Assembly (NCBI RefSeq): GCF_024166365.1
Contig: NC_064827.1
Coordinates: 50,372,635 to 50,436,634, forward strand
Source: Elephas maximus indicus
Taxonomy: Eukaryota; Chordata; Mammalia; Proboscidea; Elephantidae
Reading direction: 5' to 3'
DNA length: 64,000 nt
Under the pieces are notes generated by a model. That model was not told the DNA's origin. It saw nothing but the letters and a program-made list of their open reading frames with translations, and ran no database searches. Made by a program: the position numbers and the translations under genes. Every line of letters starts with the position of its first letter. The stretch's first letter is position 1. This document shows, in pieces, positions 1 through 10,351 of the stretch.

Positions 1-15
1 GATAACCTGCACAGT

Positions 16-183
16 CCAAAAAAAACCAAACCAGTTGCCTTTGAGTTGATTCCGAGTCATAGTGACCCTAAAGGACAGAGTAGAACTGCCCCATAGGGTT
101 TCCAAGGAGCGCCTGGTGGATTCAAACTGCTAGCCTTTTGGTTAGCAGCCATAGCTCTTAACCACTGTGCCATCAGGGTTTCC
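16..183 (-). repeat. AfroSINE-type tRNA-derived SINE, full length
   Basis: Reverse complement of the AfroSINE consensus: starts CCAAACC, passes through GATTCCGAGTCATAGTGACCC and ends CATCAGGGTTTCC. It is flanked by a perfect 12-bp target-site duplication, AACCTGCACAGT, at 4-15 and 184-195. The SINE landed inside an L2-like 3' tail whose remainder runs to about 232. Confidence 0.93.
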
Positions 184-195
184 AACCTGCACAGT

Positions 196-730
196 AGGTG
201 CGGAGTAAATGGTTGTTAAATGTTTTGAATTGACATAGTCACTAAAGAGTGATTTTTTTTTTAGTGTATACGCCTGTGCTTTGGACATCTTGCCGTCTCT
301 TGCTGTTGCCAGTTGGAGAACATCCATAGTCACTAATCAGTAGTGTCAGTGACCTCTAAACTCTGGAGTCTGATATTTCCCTCTTCTGCTCATTGTTTCG
401 CAGAGCTGGACTTCAGACGGTAATTTCACTCTCCTCGTATGCCAATGAAAACAGTAGTTAGTGGTTCTCATAGTTCTTTGTCTTAGGTGTCTCTGTAGTA
501 GCACTACCTCATTGAAGAGCACTGTCTTTTTCATACACTTGTTTCCTTGGTAAGCTGTAAATCCCACTGTTCAGTCACGTGTTCCTCCTTACTGGATTGG
601 TATGGTATCCCGCCTTTTCTGCTCAACACTTTCTTATTCTTGAAACTGTGTGCTATAATGCTTCCTTCTGTTAGCCACAGTTTCTATTCTATTGCCATCT
701 CAATTTTGTCCACTTTTATCCTTTAAACCA
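196..730. other. TMEFF1 intron, no gene
   Basis: Intronic DNA. The first about 35 bases look like an L2 3' tail (GTAGGTGC...AAATG pattern). The remainder has no coding exon or repeat that I recognise. Confidence 0.5.
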
Positions 731-930
731 CAGGTCAGCAAATTTTTTTCTGTAGAGAGCCAGATGGTAGGTATTTTAGGCTTTGCAGGTCACATGTGGT
801 CTCTGTCATGTATTTTTCTATTTTTTTCTCCGCAACTCTTTAAAAATGTGTAGCCATTCTTAGCTCATGGGTGTATAAAACCAGGCCTCTGGCTGGATTG
901 GCCCATGCCTGTAGTTTGCCAGTCCCTGCT
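731..930 (+). mobile_element. hAT-Charlie type non-autonomous DNA transposon remnant
   Basis: Begins CAGGTCAGCAAATTTTTTTC and ends GTAGTTTGCCAGTCCCTG, the terminal sequences of a common mammalian hAT-Charlie family (interior: ATTTTAGGCTTTGCAGG and a degraded GGATTTGGCCCA-like motif). A second copy lies at 58262-58491 on the other strand. Exact subfamily not assigned. Confidence 0.7.
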
Positions 931-1150
931 TTAAACCATCCATCTATAATTCTTACATATATGATAAAGTAACAGCAAATAGTGTCTTTATTCTAGGGTG
1001 AACTTTACTTTTCCTCCACTTATTGTTTTCTTACTCCTTTTCTTCCTCCTTACTTCTCTGTTGTCTTCACCTTTGTGTTTTCTATCCCTGTTCTCCATTA
1101 ATCACTTCTACATGAAGCCCTTGTCTTTAGTCTTTCCATTATTGACTTTA

Positions 1151-1348
1151 AGGAGCCCTGGCAGCACAGTGGTTAAGTGCTTGGCTGCTAAGCAAAAGAT
1201 GGGCGGTTTAAACCCACCAACTGCTTTGCAGGAGAAAGATGTGCCAGTTTACTTCCGTAAAGATTTACAGCCTTGGAAACCCTATGGGGCAGTTCTACTC
1301 TGTCCTGTAGGGTCGCTATGGGAATCGACTCCACAGTAGTGGGTTTGG
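1151..1348 (+). repeat. AfroSINE-type SINE, long form
   Basis: Starts AGGAGCCCTGGCAGCACAG. It carries the longer middle segment (GAGAAAGATG ... CTTCCGTAAAGATTTACAGCC) before the common CTTGGAAACCCTATGGGGCAG block. Flanked by TGACTTTA at 1143-1150 and 1349-1356. The 3' end is GTGGGTTTGG. Confidence 0.92.
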
Positions 1349-1356
1349 TGACTTTA

Positions 1357-3252
1357 TTCATATCATTTAAAAACTTTCCCCATCCCTTGGGGGAATATAG
1401 AAAGGAAAGGAGAACTCTTTCTTGGATCATCCTTTTTATCACCTTTCCTTTTCCTTGTCTAATAGGAATTTACTAGAAAATCTGTCAACTTCACCAAATT
1501 TCTTTTTGACATTATTTTGCTTTTTCCCTTGCCTGATTAGAAGGGGTCTCCCCCTCTATTCTACTTGTCTCTTTTTCACATTACACCCATTCCTCATTTG
1601 TTGACATTGTTAGATTCCAAAGACCAGGTTGTTATGCAAAAATTGGCATTTTATGAAAATGGAAGATGACCACATCAGATCACAAAATGGAGAATGACTA
1701 CATTATTACATAAGTACCAAATTACATCCAAGTTGACACATAACCTGAACCATGATAGCCAGTATTACTCTTGCCTCACATCTCGGCATTCATTACTACT
1801 AGATATACATTGTTAATGCACAAAATAGTCAGATAGTAGATTTTTTACTGTTGTCACAAATTCGAAATGTTGGATAATGATATAGTCAATAAGTGAGGAG
1901 TAGGCATGTTTCACTATAAGTGTTCAATAACCATAATCATCCTTCCCAAGTGTTGTTTTATTGTATCACTCCTTTAAACCAGGAAAACCAAACCCATTAA
2001 TGTCAAGTTGATTCTGCCTCATACTGACCCCATGTGTTAGAGAGTAGAAATATTTTTTATGGAAATGAGCATGACCTCTCTAAAATACAGATCAGGCTAC
2101 ATTTATTTGTGCTAAAAATGTGAAGATATGAAACCAATGGTATGTGCATATCAAGACTTTATAGAGAGACACTGAAACACTGTCCCTTAATAGAAAAAGC
2201 GGGTTGAATCTTAGAAAGCTCATTTCCAAGGAGAATATCTTGGTAGTTTTTACGTAGACTTTGCATCATATTGTAAGACTTCAAAACGTTAGTTTAAAAG
2301 GAGATCATTATCGTGTGATTGTTTTTCCTTTATGTTGAGCCCTGAGAAGAAACAGGAAAAGCAGAAGAAATTGAAGAGAAATGATTCCTTTCCTTGATAA
2401 GTTGTGTGCTATAAAATCTAATTTGCTGTTAAATCTTTTTATTGAATTTTTAATTCTTATTAATATTTATAGAAGTTGTCTCATTTTTCCATCTGCTTGT
2501 TCTTTGCTGATGGTGTTTTATTTTCTTTGTTGTGAGTGTGCATACGTGTGTATGTACATGTGAGAGCCTGTGAGCTGCATATTTTTCTCAATTTTTTCTG
2601 TGGAAAATCTTCAACGTCTAGTATAAAGTTAAGTTCTCCAGAGAGGATTCCATTTACTTCTGTCATTTGTCTAGGGCCACTTCCAGTCCTTGACTGCTGT
2701 ACACTAAATTTTGAACTTGAGGTGTTTCAGAACAACCAGGTAGTATTTTCAGGTGCAGTTATTCATGTGAGGGCTAGCTCGTGGTTATGAATTCTCAGCG
2801 GAGATGTTTTTCTTTCCTCTCTTCAATACCATGACTTGAGGCAGGCTTTTTTTTTCTCCCTCCCCTCCCCAACAGCCCCCTTGGAAAATGGCAACTCATT
2901 TCTAGTTTACTGTCACACTGAGAGTTTTAGCTTTGTTGAGATCCTAGCTTTATGAAGGAGGTTCGAGACTCCCCACTTTGGGTGTGCCAGTGTTCTTTGT
3001 GTCCTGTTCCCAGAAGCTTGCAAAGCCAAAAAATTCAATAATTGATTTTACACAGCTTGTCAAATGGTTTCAAAGTGAAAGTCCACTTTAGTGAGCTCAT
3101 CTGACTTTTCTTTTGTGCCTGTCTTCATTTAATTTTTGGCCTGAATATTCCTTGCTTTCTTGCCAACTTATGAATATGTTTAAAAGAATGTTTTCAAGCA
3201 TTTTATCCAGTGTATTTTGTTGCATTCATTGGGAGGTTTATTTCAGGTGCCT
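1357..3252. other. TMEFF1 intron, pyrimidine-rich, mostly unassigned
   Basis: No exon seen. 1000-1600 is rich in C and T on the + strand. 1985-2050 holds a degraded minus-strand SINE 3' fragment (CCAAACCCATTAATGTCAAG...). The rest, including the short TG-rich run near 2540-2570, has no recognisable element. Confidence 0.45.
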
Positions 3253-3264
3253 AATCCACCATGT

Positions 3265-3438
3265 GGAAACCCTGGTGGCATAGTGGTTAAGAGCTATGGC
3301 AGCTAACCAAAAAGGTGTGCAGTTCGAATCCACCAGGCGCTCCTTGGAAACTTTATGGGGCAGTTCTACCCTGTCCTTAAAGGGTTGCTGTGAGCCAAAA
3401 TTGACTCGACGGCAGTGGGTTTGGTTTTTGGGTTTTGG
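3265..3438 (+). repeat. AfroSINE-type SINE, short form
   Basis: GGAAACCCTGGTGGCATAGT start, CACCAGGCGCTCCTTGG block and GACTCGACGGCAGTGGG end. Target-site duplication AATYCACCATGT (one mismatch) at 3253-3264 and 3439-3450. Confidence 0.93.
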
Positions 3439-3654
3439 AATTCACCATGTTTCTGGAAACAGGAACATCTATTTTTCTTTTCTCAACTAGAGTATGTGGT
3501 TCTCAAGAGAAGTAACTGGTGCCTTGGACTTCTTGGCCTTCTCTATAATGCAAGGCTCAGTGTTCAGTGGACACTCAGTTAAACATGTAGATAGGTAGCT
3601 TGAAAACATCATTCTAGGCTTCTAGCTTACGTATTTTCTATTATAGCTTTTAAT

Positions 3655-3785
3655 CTTCCCAATTATTTGGTGAGGTAGGTATGTTATTATTCTGTTTTAC
3701 AGATCAGTAAACCAAGACTTGGAGGAAGAATTAGGACACTAATCTAACTAATATGGCTAGGATTTGGATTAATGACCTTGATTCA
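3655..3785 (-). repeat. MIR fragment
   Basis: Reverse-strand MIR core: TTTTACAGATCAGTAAACCAAGACTTGGAGG, degraded from TTTTACAGATGAGGAAACTGAGGC. Followed by weak unassigned intron up to the exon at 4111. Confidence 0.65.
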
Positions 3786-4110
3786 TAATTCTGTTTCCTT
3801 TTCTCTATGCCATGTTGCTTCTTACGTAATGCTGACATTTGACATTTTCTGATTATCTTGTCTAGGTATGAAAATTCTAGAGAAATCACTGGATTAATAG
3901 TATATACCTGAAATTATCTTTAAATTCTCACCTGAAACAAATTTTTAGCTGAGTTTTCACTTTATTTAAGCTTTCATCAGTGGCTTAAAACAATATATTA
4001 ATTTCTGTTGCAGGAAGTAGATAAATAAGAAAAAATTGCTCTTCTTGCTGTTGCAGCATTGTGACATATTTTTCTTGTAAAGATTAGATAAATTTTGTCT
4101 TTCCCAACAG

Positions 4111-4259
4111 GTGTGTATGTAATATAGATTGCAGTGGATACAGTTTTAATCCCGTGTGTGCTTCTGATGGGAGTTCCTATAACAATCCCTGTTTTGTTCG
4201 AGAAGCATCTTGTATAAAGCAAGAACAAATTGATATAAGGCATCTTGGCCATTGCACAG
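4111..4259 (+). CDS. TMEFF1: TMEFF1 exon: second Kazal/follistatin-like module
   Basis: TMEFF1 is a single-pass membrane protein with two follistatin-like (Kazal) modules and one EGF-like module outside the cell; the family is linked to TGF-beta/Nodal co-receptor modulation (known of the family). This 149-bp exon reads CVCNIDCSGYSFNPVCASDG and goes on to SYNNPCFVREASC and LGHCT: the Kazal Cys spacing with the VCASDGSSYNNPC core. The acceptor is TTTCCCAACAG ending at 4110 and the donor is GT at 4260. The first base completes the preceding codon and the last base opens the Asp codon finished in the exon at 9848, so frames agree. TMEFF2 is the nearest alternative, but the TDDTSLLGKKDD linker that follows and the CAVIN4 neighbour favour TMEFF1. 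Confidence 0.95.
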
Positions 4260-4574
4260 GTAAAATTTATCTTGCCTATTCAAAGACCTATCTTAATATT
4301 ATATGTCTGGAATTGTATTTGTACATTTTGATAGTATTACAAATTTGGAGAATGAGAAATCCTTGAATTTTATTTTCTCTTGTTATTACATATTTTAGAA
4401 TGTTTTATATTGTATTAATAGTTTATATATTCTTTTTTTACTTATTTTCACATTCTCAAGAAATGAAACCATTCTTCTTGGTCATTTAGTTACTAAGCTG
4501 ATCCTTGCATGGAAGTTGTAGATAAATTTTATAGTTCTTAAAGGTTTAAGAATTAGTCAACTTATTTTTATTAC

Positions 4575-4737
4575 GGAGCCCAGCTGATGCAGTGGTTAAG
4601 AACTTGACTGCTAAATAAAAGGTCTGCAGTTCAAATCCAATAGCTGCTACTTGGAAACCCAATGGGGCAATTTTACCTTGTCCTATAGGGTTACTGTAAG
4701 TTGGAATTGACTTGAGGGCAACAGGTTTGGCTTGGTT
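4575..4737 (+). repeat. AfroSINE-type SINE, diverged
   Basis: GGAGCCCAGCTGATGCAGTGG start and GGGCAACAGGTTTGGC end. Flanked by near-identical TATTTTWATTAC (about 4563-4574 and 4738-4749). Confidence 0.88.
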
Positions 4738-4819
4738 TATTTTAATTACAGCAAGACTATCAGTAAAATGTTACCATATATTTCTCCACCTTTTTTTCTA
4801 GAGCATAGTAGTTTACTTT

Positions 4820-5107
4820 AGCCCTAGTGGTTGGTGTGTAAATTTGAATAATAGTTGTATTAACTGGTCTTCCTTGTAGGCGTATGGGTATTATCCTATC
4901 ACTGACAGCGATGGATCTTGAAACATTCTTTTTGACGATGAATGCAACACCGTTCCTCTTCAAGTTGTCATTCCCGGCATAGTAGACTATATGATTGTCC
5001 GATTCAAAATGGCCAATACCAGTCCATTTCAGCTCACTAATGCCTAGGATATTGATGTTTATGTGTTCCATTTCATTTTTGATGATTTCCAATTTTCCTA
5101 GATTCAT
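4820..5107 (-). pseudogene. RTE copy 1 endonuclease N-terminus, inverted segment
   Basis: Minus-strand reading MNLGKLEIIKNEMEHINI, then ILGISELKWTGIGHF and VVYYAGND-like text: the N-terminal part of an APE-type endonuclease with the conserved Glu in ISELKW. The open frame runs on into flanking DNA to 4760, but homology stops at the target-site duplication (4807-4819). It continues on the opposite strand from 5330, so it is not a separate gene. Confidence 0.85.
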
Positions 5108-5329
5108 ACTTCGTACATTCCAGGTTCTGATTATTAATGGATGTTTGCACTGTTTCTTCTTATTTTGAGTCGTGCCACATCAGCAGATGAAGGTCCCGAA
5201 AGCTTTACTCCATCGACGTCATTAAAGACGACTCTACTTTGAGGAGGCAGCTCTTCCCCAGTCATCTTTTGGTGCCTTCCAAGCTGGGGGCTCATCTTCC
5301 AGCACTATATCAGACAATGTTCCGCTGCT

Positions 5330-7510
5330 ATTCAAATTTACGCACCAACCACTGGGCCAAAGATGAAGAAATAGAAGATTTTTATCAGCTGCTGCAGTCT
5401 GAAATTGATCAAACATGCAATCAAGATGCATTGATAATTACTGGTGATTGGAATGTGAAAGTTGGAAACAAAGAAGGATCAATCAGTAGTTGGAAAATAT
5501 GGCCTTGGTGATAGAAACGGTGCCAGAGATCGAATGGTAGAATTTTGCAAGACCACGACTTCTTCATTGCAAATACATTGTTTCACCAACATAAATGGCG
5601 ACTATACACATGAACCTCACCAGATGGAGCACTCAGAAATCAAACTGACTACATCTGTGGAAAGAGACGATGGAAAAGCTCAATATCATCAACCAGAATG
5701 AGGCCAGGGGCTGACTGTGGAACAGACCATCAATTGCTCATATGCAAATTCAAGCTGAAACTGAAGAAAATCAGAGCAAGTCCATGAGTGCCAAAATATG
5801 ACCTTGAGTATATCCCATCTGAATTTAGAGACCATCTGAAGAATAGATTTAATGCACTGAACACTAGTGACCGAAGACCAGACAAGTTGTGGGATGACAT
5901 CAAGGACATCATCCATGAAGAAAGCAAGAGGTCACTGAAAAGACAGGAAAGAAAGAAAAGACCAAGATGGATGTCAGAGGAGACTCTGAAACTTGCTCTT
6001 GAACGTCGAGCAGCTAAAGCAAAAGGAAGAATTGATGAAGTAAAAGAACCGAACAGAAGATTTCAAAGGGCATCTCGAGAAGACAAAATAAAGTATTATA
6101 ATGACATGTGCAAAGAGCTGGAGATGGAAAACCAAAAGGGAAGAACATGCTCGGTGTTTCTCAAGCGGAAAGAACTGAAGAAAAATTCAAGCCTCGAGTT
6201 GCAATGGTGAAGGATTCTATGGGGAAAATATTAAACGACACAGGAAGCATCAAAAGAAGATGGAAGGAATACACAGAGTCATTATACCAAAAAGAATTAG
6301 TCTATGTTCAACCATTTCAAGAGGTGGCATATGATCAGGAACTGATGGTACTGAAGGAAGAAGTCCAAGCTGCTCTGAAGGCATTGGTGAAAAACAAAGC
6401 TCCAGGAATTGGTGGGATATCAATTGAGATGTTTCAACAAACAGATGCAGCGCTAGAGGTTCTCACTCATCTATGCCAAGAAATATGGAAGACAGCTTCC
6501 TGGCCATCTGACTGGAAGAGATCCATATTTATGCCTGTTCCCAAGAGAGGTGATCCAACTGAATGTGGAAATTATAGAACAATATCATTAATATCACAGG
6601 TAAGCACAATTTTGCTGAAGATCATTCAAAAATGGCTCCAGCAGTATATTGACAGAGAACTGCCAGAAATTCAGGCTGGTTTCAGAAGAGGATGTGGAAC
6701 CAGGGATATCACTGCTGATGTCAGATGGATCCTGGCTGAAAGCAGAGAATACCAGAAGAATGTTAACCTTTGTTTTATTGACTATGCCAAGGCATTCGAC
6801 TGTGTGGATCATAACAAACTGTGGGTAACATTGCGAAGAATGGGAATTCTAGAACACTTAATTGTGCTCATGAGGAACCTTTACATAGATCAAGAGGCAG
6901 TTGTTTGGACAGAACAAGGGAATGCTGATTGGTTTAAAATCAGGAAAGGTGTGCGTCAGGATTGTATTCTTTTACCACAGCTGAATAAGAAAAAAAAAAA
7001 GATTTTTTTTTCTTATTCAATCTGTATGCTGAGCAAATACTACGAGAAGTTGGACTATATGAAGAAGAATGGAGCATCAGGATTGGAGGAAGACTCATTA
7101 ACAACTTGCGCTATGCAGATGACACAATCTTCCTTGCTGAAAGTGAAGAGGACTTGAGGCACTTACTAATGAAGATCAAAGACCACAGTCTTCAGTATGG
7201 ATTGCACCTCAACATAAAGAAAACAAAAACCCTTACAACTGGACCAATGAGCAACATCATGATAAACGGAGAAAAGATTGAAGTTGTCAAGGATTTCATT
7301 TTACTTGGATTCATAATCAACAGCCATGGAAGCAACATTCAAGAAATCAAAAGATGCATTGCATTGGGCAAATCTGCTGCAAAGGACCTCTTTAAAGTGT
7401 TGAAGAGCAAAGAAGTCACCTTGAAAACTAAGGTGTGCCTGACCCAAGCCATGGTATTTTCAACTGCATCATATACATGTGAAAGCTGGACAATGAGTAA
7501 GGAAGACTGA
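5330..7510 (+). pseudogene. RTE copy 1 endonuclease/reverse transcriptase, decayed
   Basis: Plus-strand remains of the single RTE polyprotein. 5330-5700: endonuclease C-terminal part with IQIYAPTT-like text, then LIITGDWNVKVG (the catalytic Asp/Asn motif). 5788-6210: basic linker. 6230-7160: reverse transcriptase with NYRTISLIS, FRRGCGTRD and FIDYAKAFDCVD, then a frame jump to LRYADDTIFLAESEEDL (YADD catalytic site, about 7100-7150). 7160-7510: C-terminal region with VCLTQAMVFS and CESWTMSKED. Frames change at about 5510, 6150-6200 and 6981-7011; the last of these is a palindromic insertion. Confidence 0.9.
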
Positions 7511-7950
7511 AGAAGAGTTGATGCCTTTGAATTGTGGTGTTGGCAAAGAATATTGAATATACCATGGACTGCCAAAAGAAGGAACAATCTGTCTCAGAAG
7601 AAGTACAACCAGAATGCCCCTTAGAAGCAAGGACGGTGAGACTGCATCTTACATACTTTGGACATGTTGCCAGGAGGGATCAGTCCGTGGAGAAGGACAT
7701 CATGCTTGGCAGAGTACAGGGTCAGCGGAAAACAGGAAGGCCCTGAACGAGGTGGATTGACACAGTGGCTGCAACAATGAGCTCAAGCATAACAATGAGT
7801 GTGGGGATGGCTCGGAACCAACTCGACGGCACCCAACAACAACAGCAGTAGTTTACTTTGTTTTTACGTTATCTCTTTGTAGTTTTTGTCCAGATATACC
7901 TTGTACTATTAAAGATTTTGGTGTGAAGTTATAGAATGTAAGGAAAAATT

Positions 7951-8198
7951 ATTACCTTGAGCTTAAAATTCAGTTTTGCCTTCTTGCCTTAGTCCTAACT
8001 TAGGAACCATGATACCACTAAGAATGGGTTTTAGTTTTGCACCTCTACTAGAAATATTCGCAGTCACTAAAGCCATTACCTTGAGTTTAAAATTCAGTTT
8101 TGCCTTCTTGCCTTAGTCCTAGCTTAGAAACCATGATACCACTAAGAATGGGTTTTAGTTTTGCACCTCTACTAGAAATATTCACAGTCACTAAAGCC
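7951..8198. repeat. 124-bp tandem duplication
   Basis: Two head-to-tail units, 7951-8074 and 8075-8198, each starting ATTACCTTGAG and ending CACTAAAGCC. I count four substitutions between them (about 97 % identity) and no indels. It lies 100 bp beyond the 3' end of RTE copy 1 in a TMEFF1 intron. The unit does not resemble any interspersed repeat I know. Confidence 0.95.
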
Positions 8199-8373
8199 AC
8201 AGGCTCTCAACCTTCCTTCCTCAGTAAAATACATATGGGCTGGGCTAATGCATCATTTCCTCATAGCACTCGTGGACTAGGATTGTGCGTCTTCCCTACT
8301 CTACTAGACCTAACCACCCCCAACACCTCACTCGTGTGGACTTTCTGAGGGGCTATGTTTTTATCTGAGCTAA

Positions 8374-8526
8374 CCCACTGCTGTTGAGTCGATTCCGACT
8401 CACAGCGACCCTATAGGACAGAGTAGAACTGCCACGTAGAGTTTCCAGGGAGTGCCTGGCGGATTTGAACTGCCGACCTCTTGGTTAGCAGCTGTAGCAC
8501 TTAACCACTACACCACCAGGATATCC
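8374..8526 (-). repeat. AfroSINE-type SINE
   Basis: Minus-strand SINE (GAGTCGATTCCGACTCACAG ... ACTACACCACCAGG) with a 12-bp target-site duplication TATCTRAGCTAA (one mismatch) at 8362-8373 and 8527-8538. Its 3' GGTTT tail is truncated. Confidence 0.92.
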
Positions 8527-8538
8527 TATCTAAGCTAA

Positions 8539-9246
8539 GGGAAAAAAATGTTATAAGCCAAAGTTTGGTACTTAATATTGTTAGCAAAATTTTTGTGAGA
8601 CCATGTACAAATGATTGCAATACTTCTAGTCTAAGTACCAAAGAAACCCAGCCAAGAATTTCTAGGTGGGAGTTAGGTGTGAGAGTGATAGAGGAAAGCA
8701 TTGGCTGGTAGGCTCCACCCTTACCTTGCAGGTAGGTATTATAGTTGGTTTTGATTTTGAAGAAGCGTGGTTTGTTTTTCTTTCTTGGGGTAGCATGTAG
8801 AACCTAGGAAGGATAGTTTAGAGAGAGAATATCTTCAGTGAGAAACTGTTGTGTGTGTGAATGGTACTCCCTGGAATTTCAAATTCAGAGTAGTTGGCCA
8901 AGCTTGTGAAATTTCTTAAATTCATGCAGACTTAGACTCCATGTGAGTAGTTGGTCTTACATTTTGTCTTAGTTCTGTCTGTATTTCCATTCACACCTAA
9001 CTGTACCTTCCATTTGTCTCCCAGAAGTATTTTCCTTTGGAAAAAAAATAGAGAACTAAAAAAAGAAGAAGCTTTCCAAGTGAGAATTTGTAGTGAGAAA
9101 AATCACAGAACTGTTATGTCTGAGGCTTTCATTGAATATAAAATGAAAAGATGAATTATCTGGGCAAGAGAAGAAAGAGTAAGGGAGAGGGCTGTGGGGG
9201 TGGAAGGGTAGAGAGAAATCCTAGATAGTAAGCAGTTAAAGGTATG
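8539..9246. other. TMEFF1 intron, nothing recognised
   Basis: No exon and no repeat that I can name. A-rich run near 9038-9065. Confidence 0.45.
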
Positions 9247-9345
9247 ATGGAGCCCTAATGGTGTGGTGGTTAAGAGCTCAGCTGCTAACCAGAAGGTCGG
9301 CAGTACAAACCCACCAGCTGCTCCTTGGAGATGGGTTTGGTTTTT
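9247..9345 (+). repeat. AfroSINE-type SINE with internal deletion
   Basis: Normal 5' half (GGAGCCCTAATGGTGTGG ... CCAGCTGCTCCTTGGAG) joined directly to ATGGGTTTGGTTTTTTG. The CTATGGGGCAGTTCTACTC to GACTCGACGGC block, about 70 bp, is missing. Confidence 0.88.
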
Positions 9346-9847
9346 TGTTTAAGGCTGTCATATCAGCTCAACTTTACTTAAATCGGTATCAGTGCCTTGC
9401 TTTTTCCCAGAAATCCGGAAAATTTTAAATGAAGCACATCAATTTAAGCTGCTGCATCAGCTACACCGTAAACCATCTCCTGTATGAACTATACACACTA
9501 TTTTGAAAATAGCCATTTTACTATTAATTGCAAAAATTATCCTCTGTGAATCTTGATGATTATTCAACTGAGGTGGTCAACAGATGTTTTGCTTAGCTCT
9601 TATACTGTTTTAAAACAAGGTTTAATTAGTTGTCAAATGTGAATTTTTGACTTGGTAAAAAACCATGACTCATGTGGTGTTTGTATCTGGGATACTTTGA
9701 GTTCTGAAGCAGAAATGGCTTGCTTGATCAAGGGAATGATGAAAAATGTGATCGGGATAGGTGAATATGTGCCTTTGGAATACTTGGGAGTTCCATGATG
9801 TGGATGAAACATATGTATCTTAATTTGAAAATTGTTTTCTCTCATAG
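9346..9847. other. TMEFF1 intron before exon 9848
   Basis: No recognisable element. Pyrimidine/TTG-rich lead into the acceptor TCTCTCATAG at 9838-9847. Confidence 0.45.
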
Positions 9848-9913
9848 ACACAGATGATACCAGTTTGTTGGGAAAGAAAGATGATGGACTACAATATCGA
9901 CCAGATGTGAAAG
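9848..9913 (+). CDS. TMEFF1: TMEFF1 exon: juxta-EGF linker
   Basis: A 66-bp (22-codon) exon between acceptor CTCATAG and donor GTACTG. Joined to the G carried over from 4259 it reads DTDDTSLLGKKDDGLQYRPD, then VK. This is the acidic linker between the second Kazal module and the EGF-like module, and its sequence separates TMEFF1 from TMEFF2. Because the length is a multiple of three, skipping it would keep the frame. No domain or catalytic residues are present. Confidence 0.93.
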
Positions 9914-10351
9914 GTACTGAATCCTAATTTTCCAAGTTTTGGCCAAACTGTTGAAGTACGGTTACTAACTGCCCTTACTAGCTTTATTTCCATTATAACA
10001 CCTTCCCAGCTTTTCTTTCTGTACAAATACACATTATACAGTTGATTATTAGTAATATATTAGCTAAAACATGTAAAGCCTTCACAATTTACAGAGCACT
10101 CTTGTGTACACATTTTGTAATAGAAATGCCTGTTGAGATAGCTGTAGATTCACCTGCAGGTGTAAGAAATTATCAGAAAGTTACCTTATATATGCTATTT
10201 TAATCCCCTTTATTTCTCTAGAATTTACTCTTAACATTTATCCTCTGTGCCCAGGTTTTTAACTTTGTTTACCTCTGCCTGAAGCTCCTCCTTTCTTTGC
10301 CTGCCCCTTACTCATACTTCCAGTCTCAGCTTAAAAGTCATTCCCTTTTGC

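Larger units (their letters stand above)
4820..7846 (+). mobile_element. RTE/BovB-class LINE (RTE copy 1) with inverted 5' end
   Basis: About 3.0 kb, flanked by a perfect 13-bp target-site duplication AGTAGTTTACTTT at 4807-4819 and 7847-7859. 4820-5330 is the 5' UTR and start of the endonuclease in minus orientation; 5330-7846 is the rest in plus orientation ending in (CAA)n. It carries APE-type endonuclease motifs (ISELKWTG on the minus part, GDWNVKVG on the plus part) and reverse-transcriptase motifs (FRRGCGTRD, FIDYAKAFDCVDH, RYADDTIFLAE). Several frameshifts and stops make it non-functional. RTE elements of this class are known to be abundant in afrotherians. Confidence 0.95.

Noticed and set aside
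4111..4259. TMEFF2 instead of TMEFF1
   Set aside because: The linker exon (TDDTSLLGKKDD) and the adjacent CAVIN4 gene fit the TMEFF1 locus; TMEFF2 has a different linker.
5239..5701. Independent small genes in the 5.2-5.7 kb region
   Set aside because: They are fragments of the RTE endonuclease (GDWNVKVG motif) in shifting frames, inside the 4820-7846 element.
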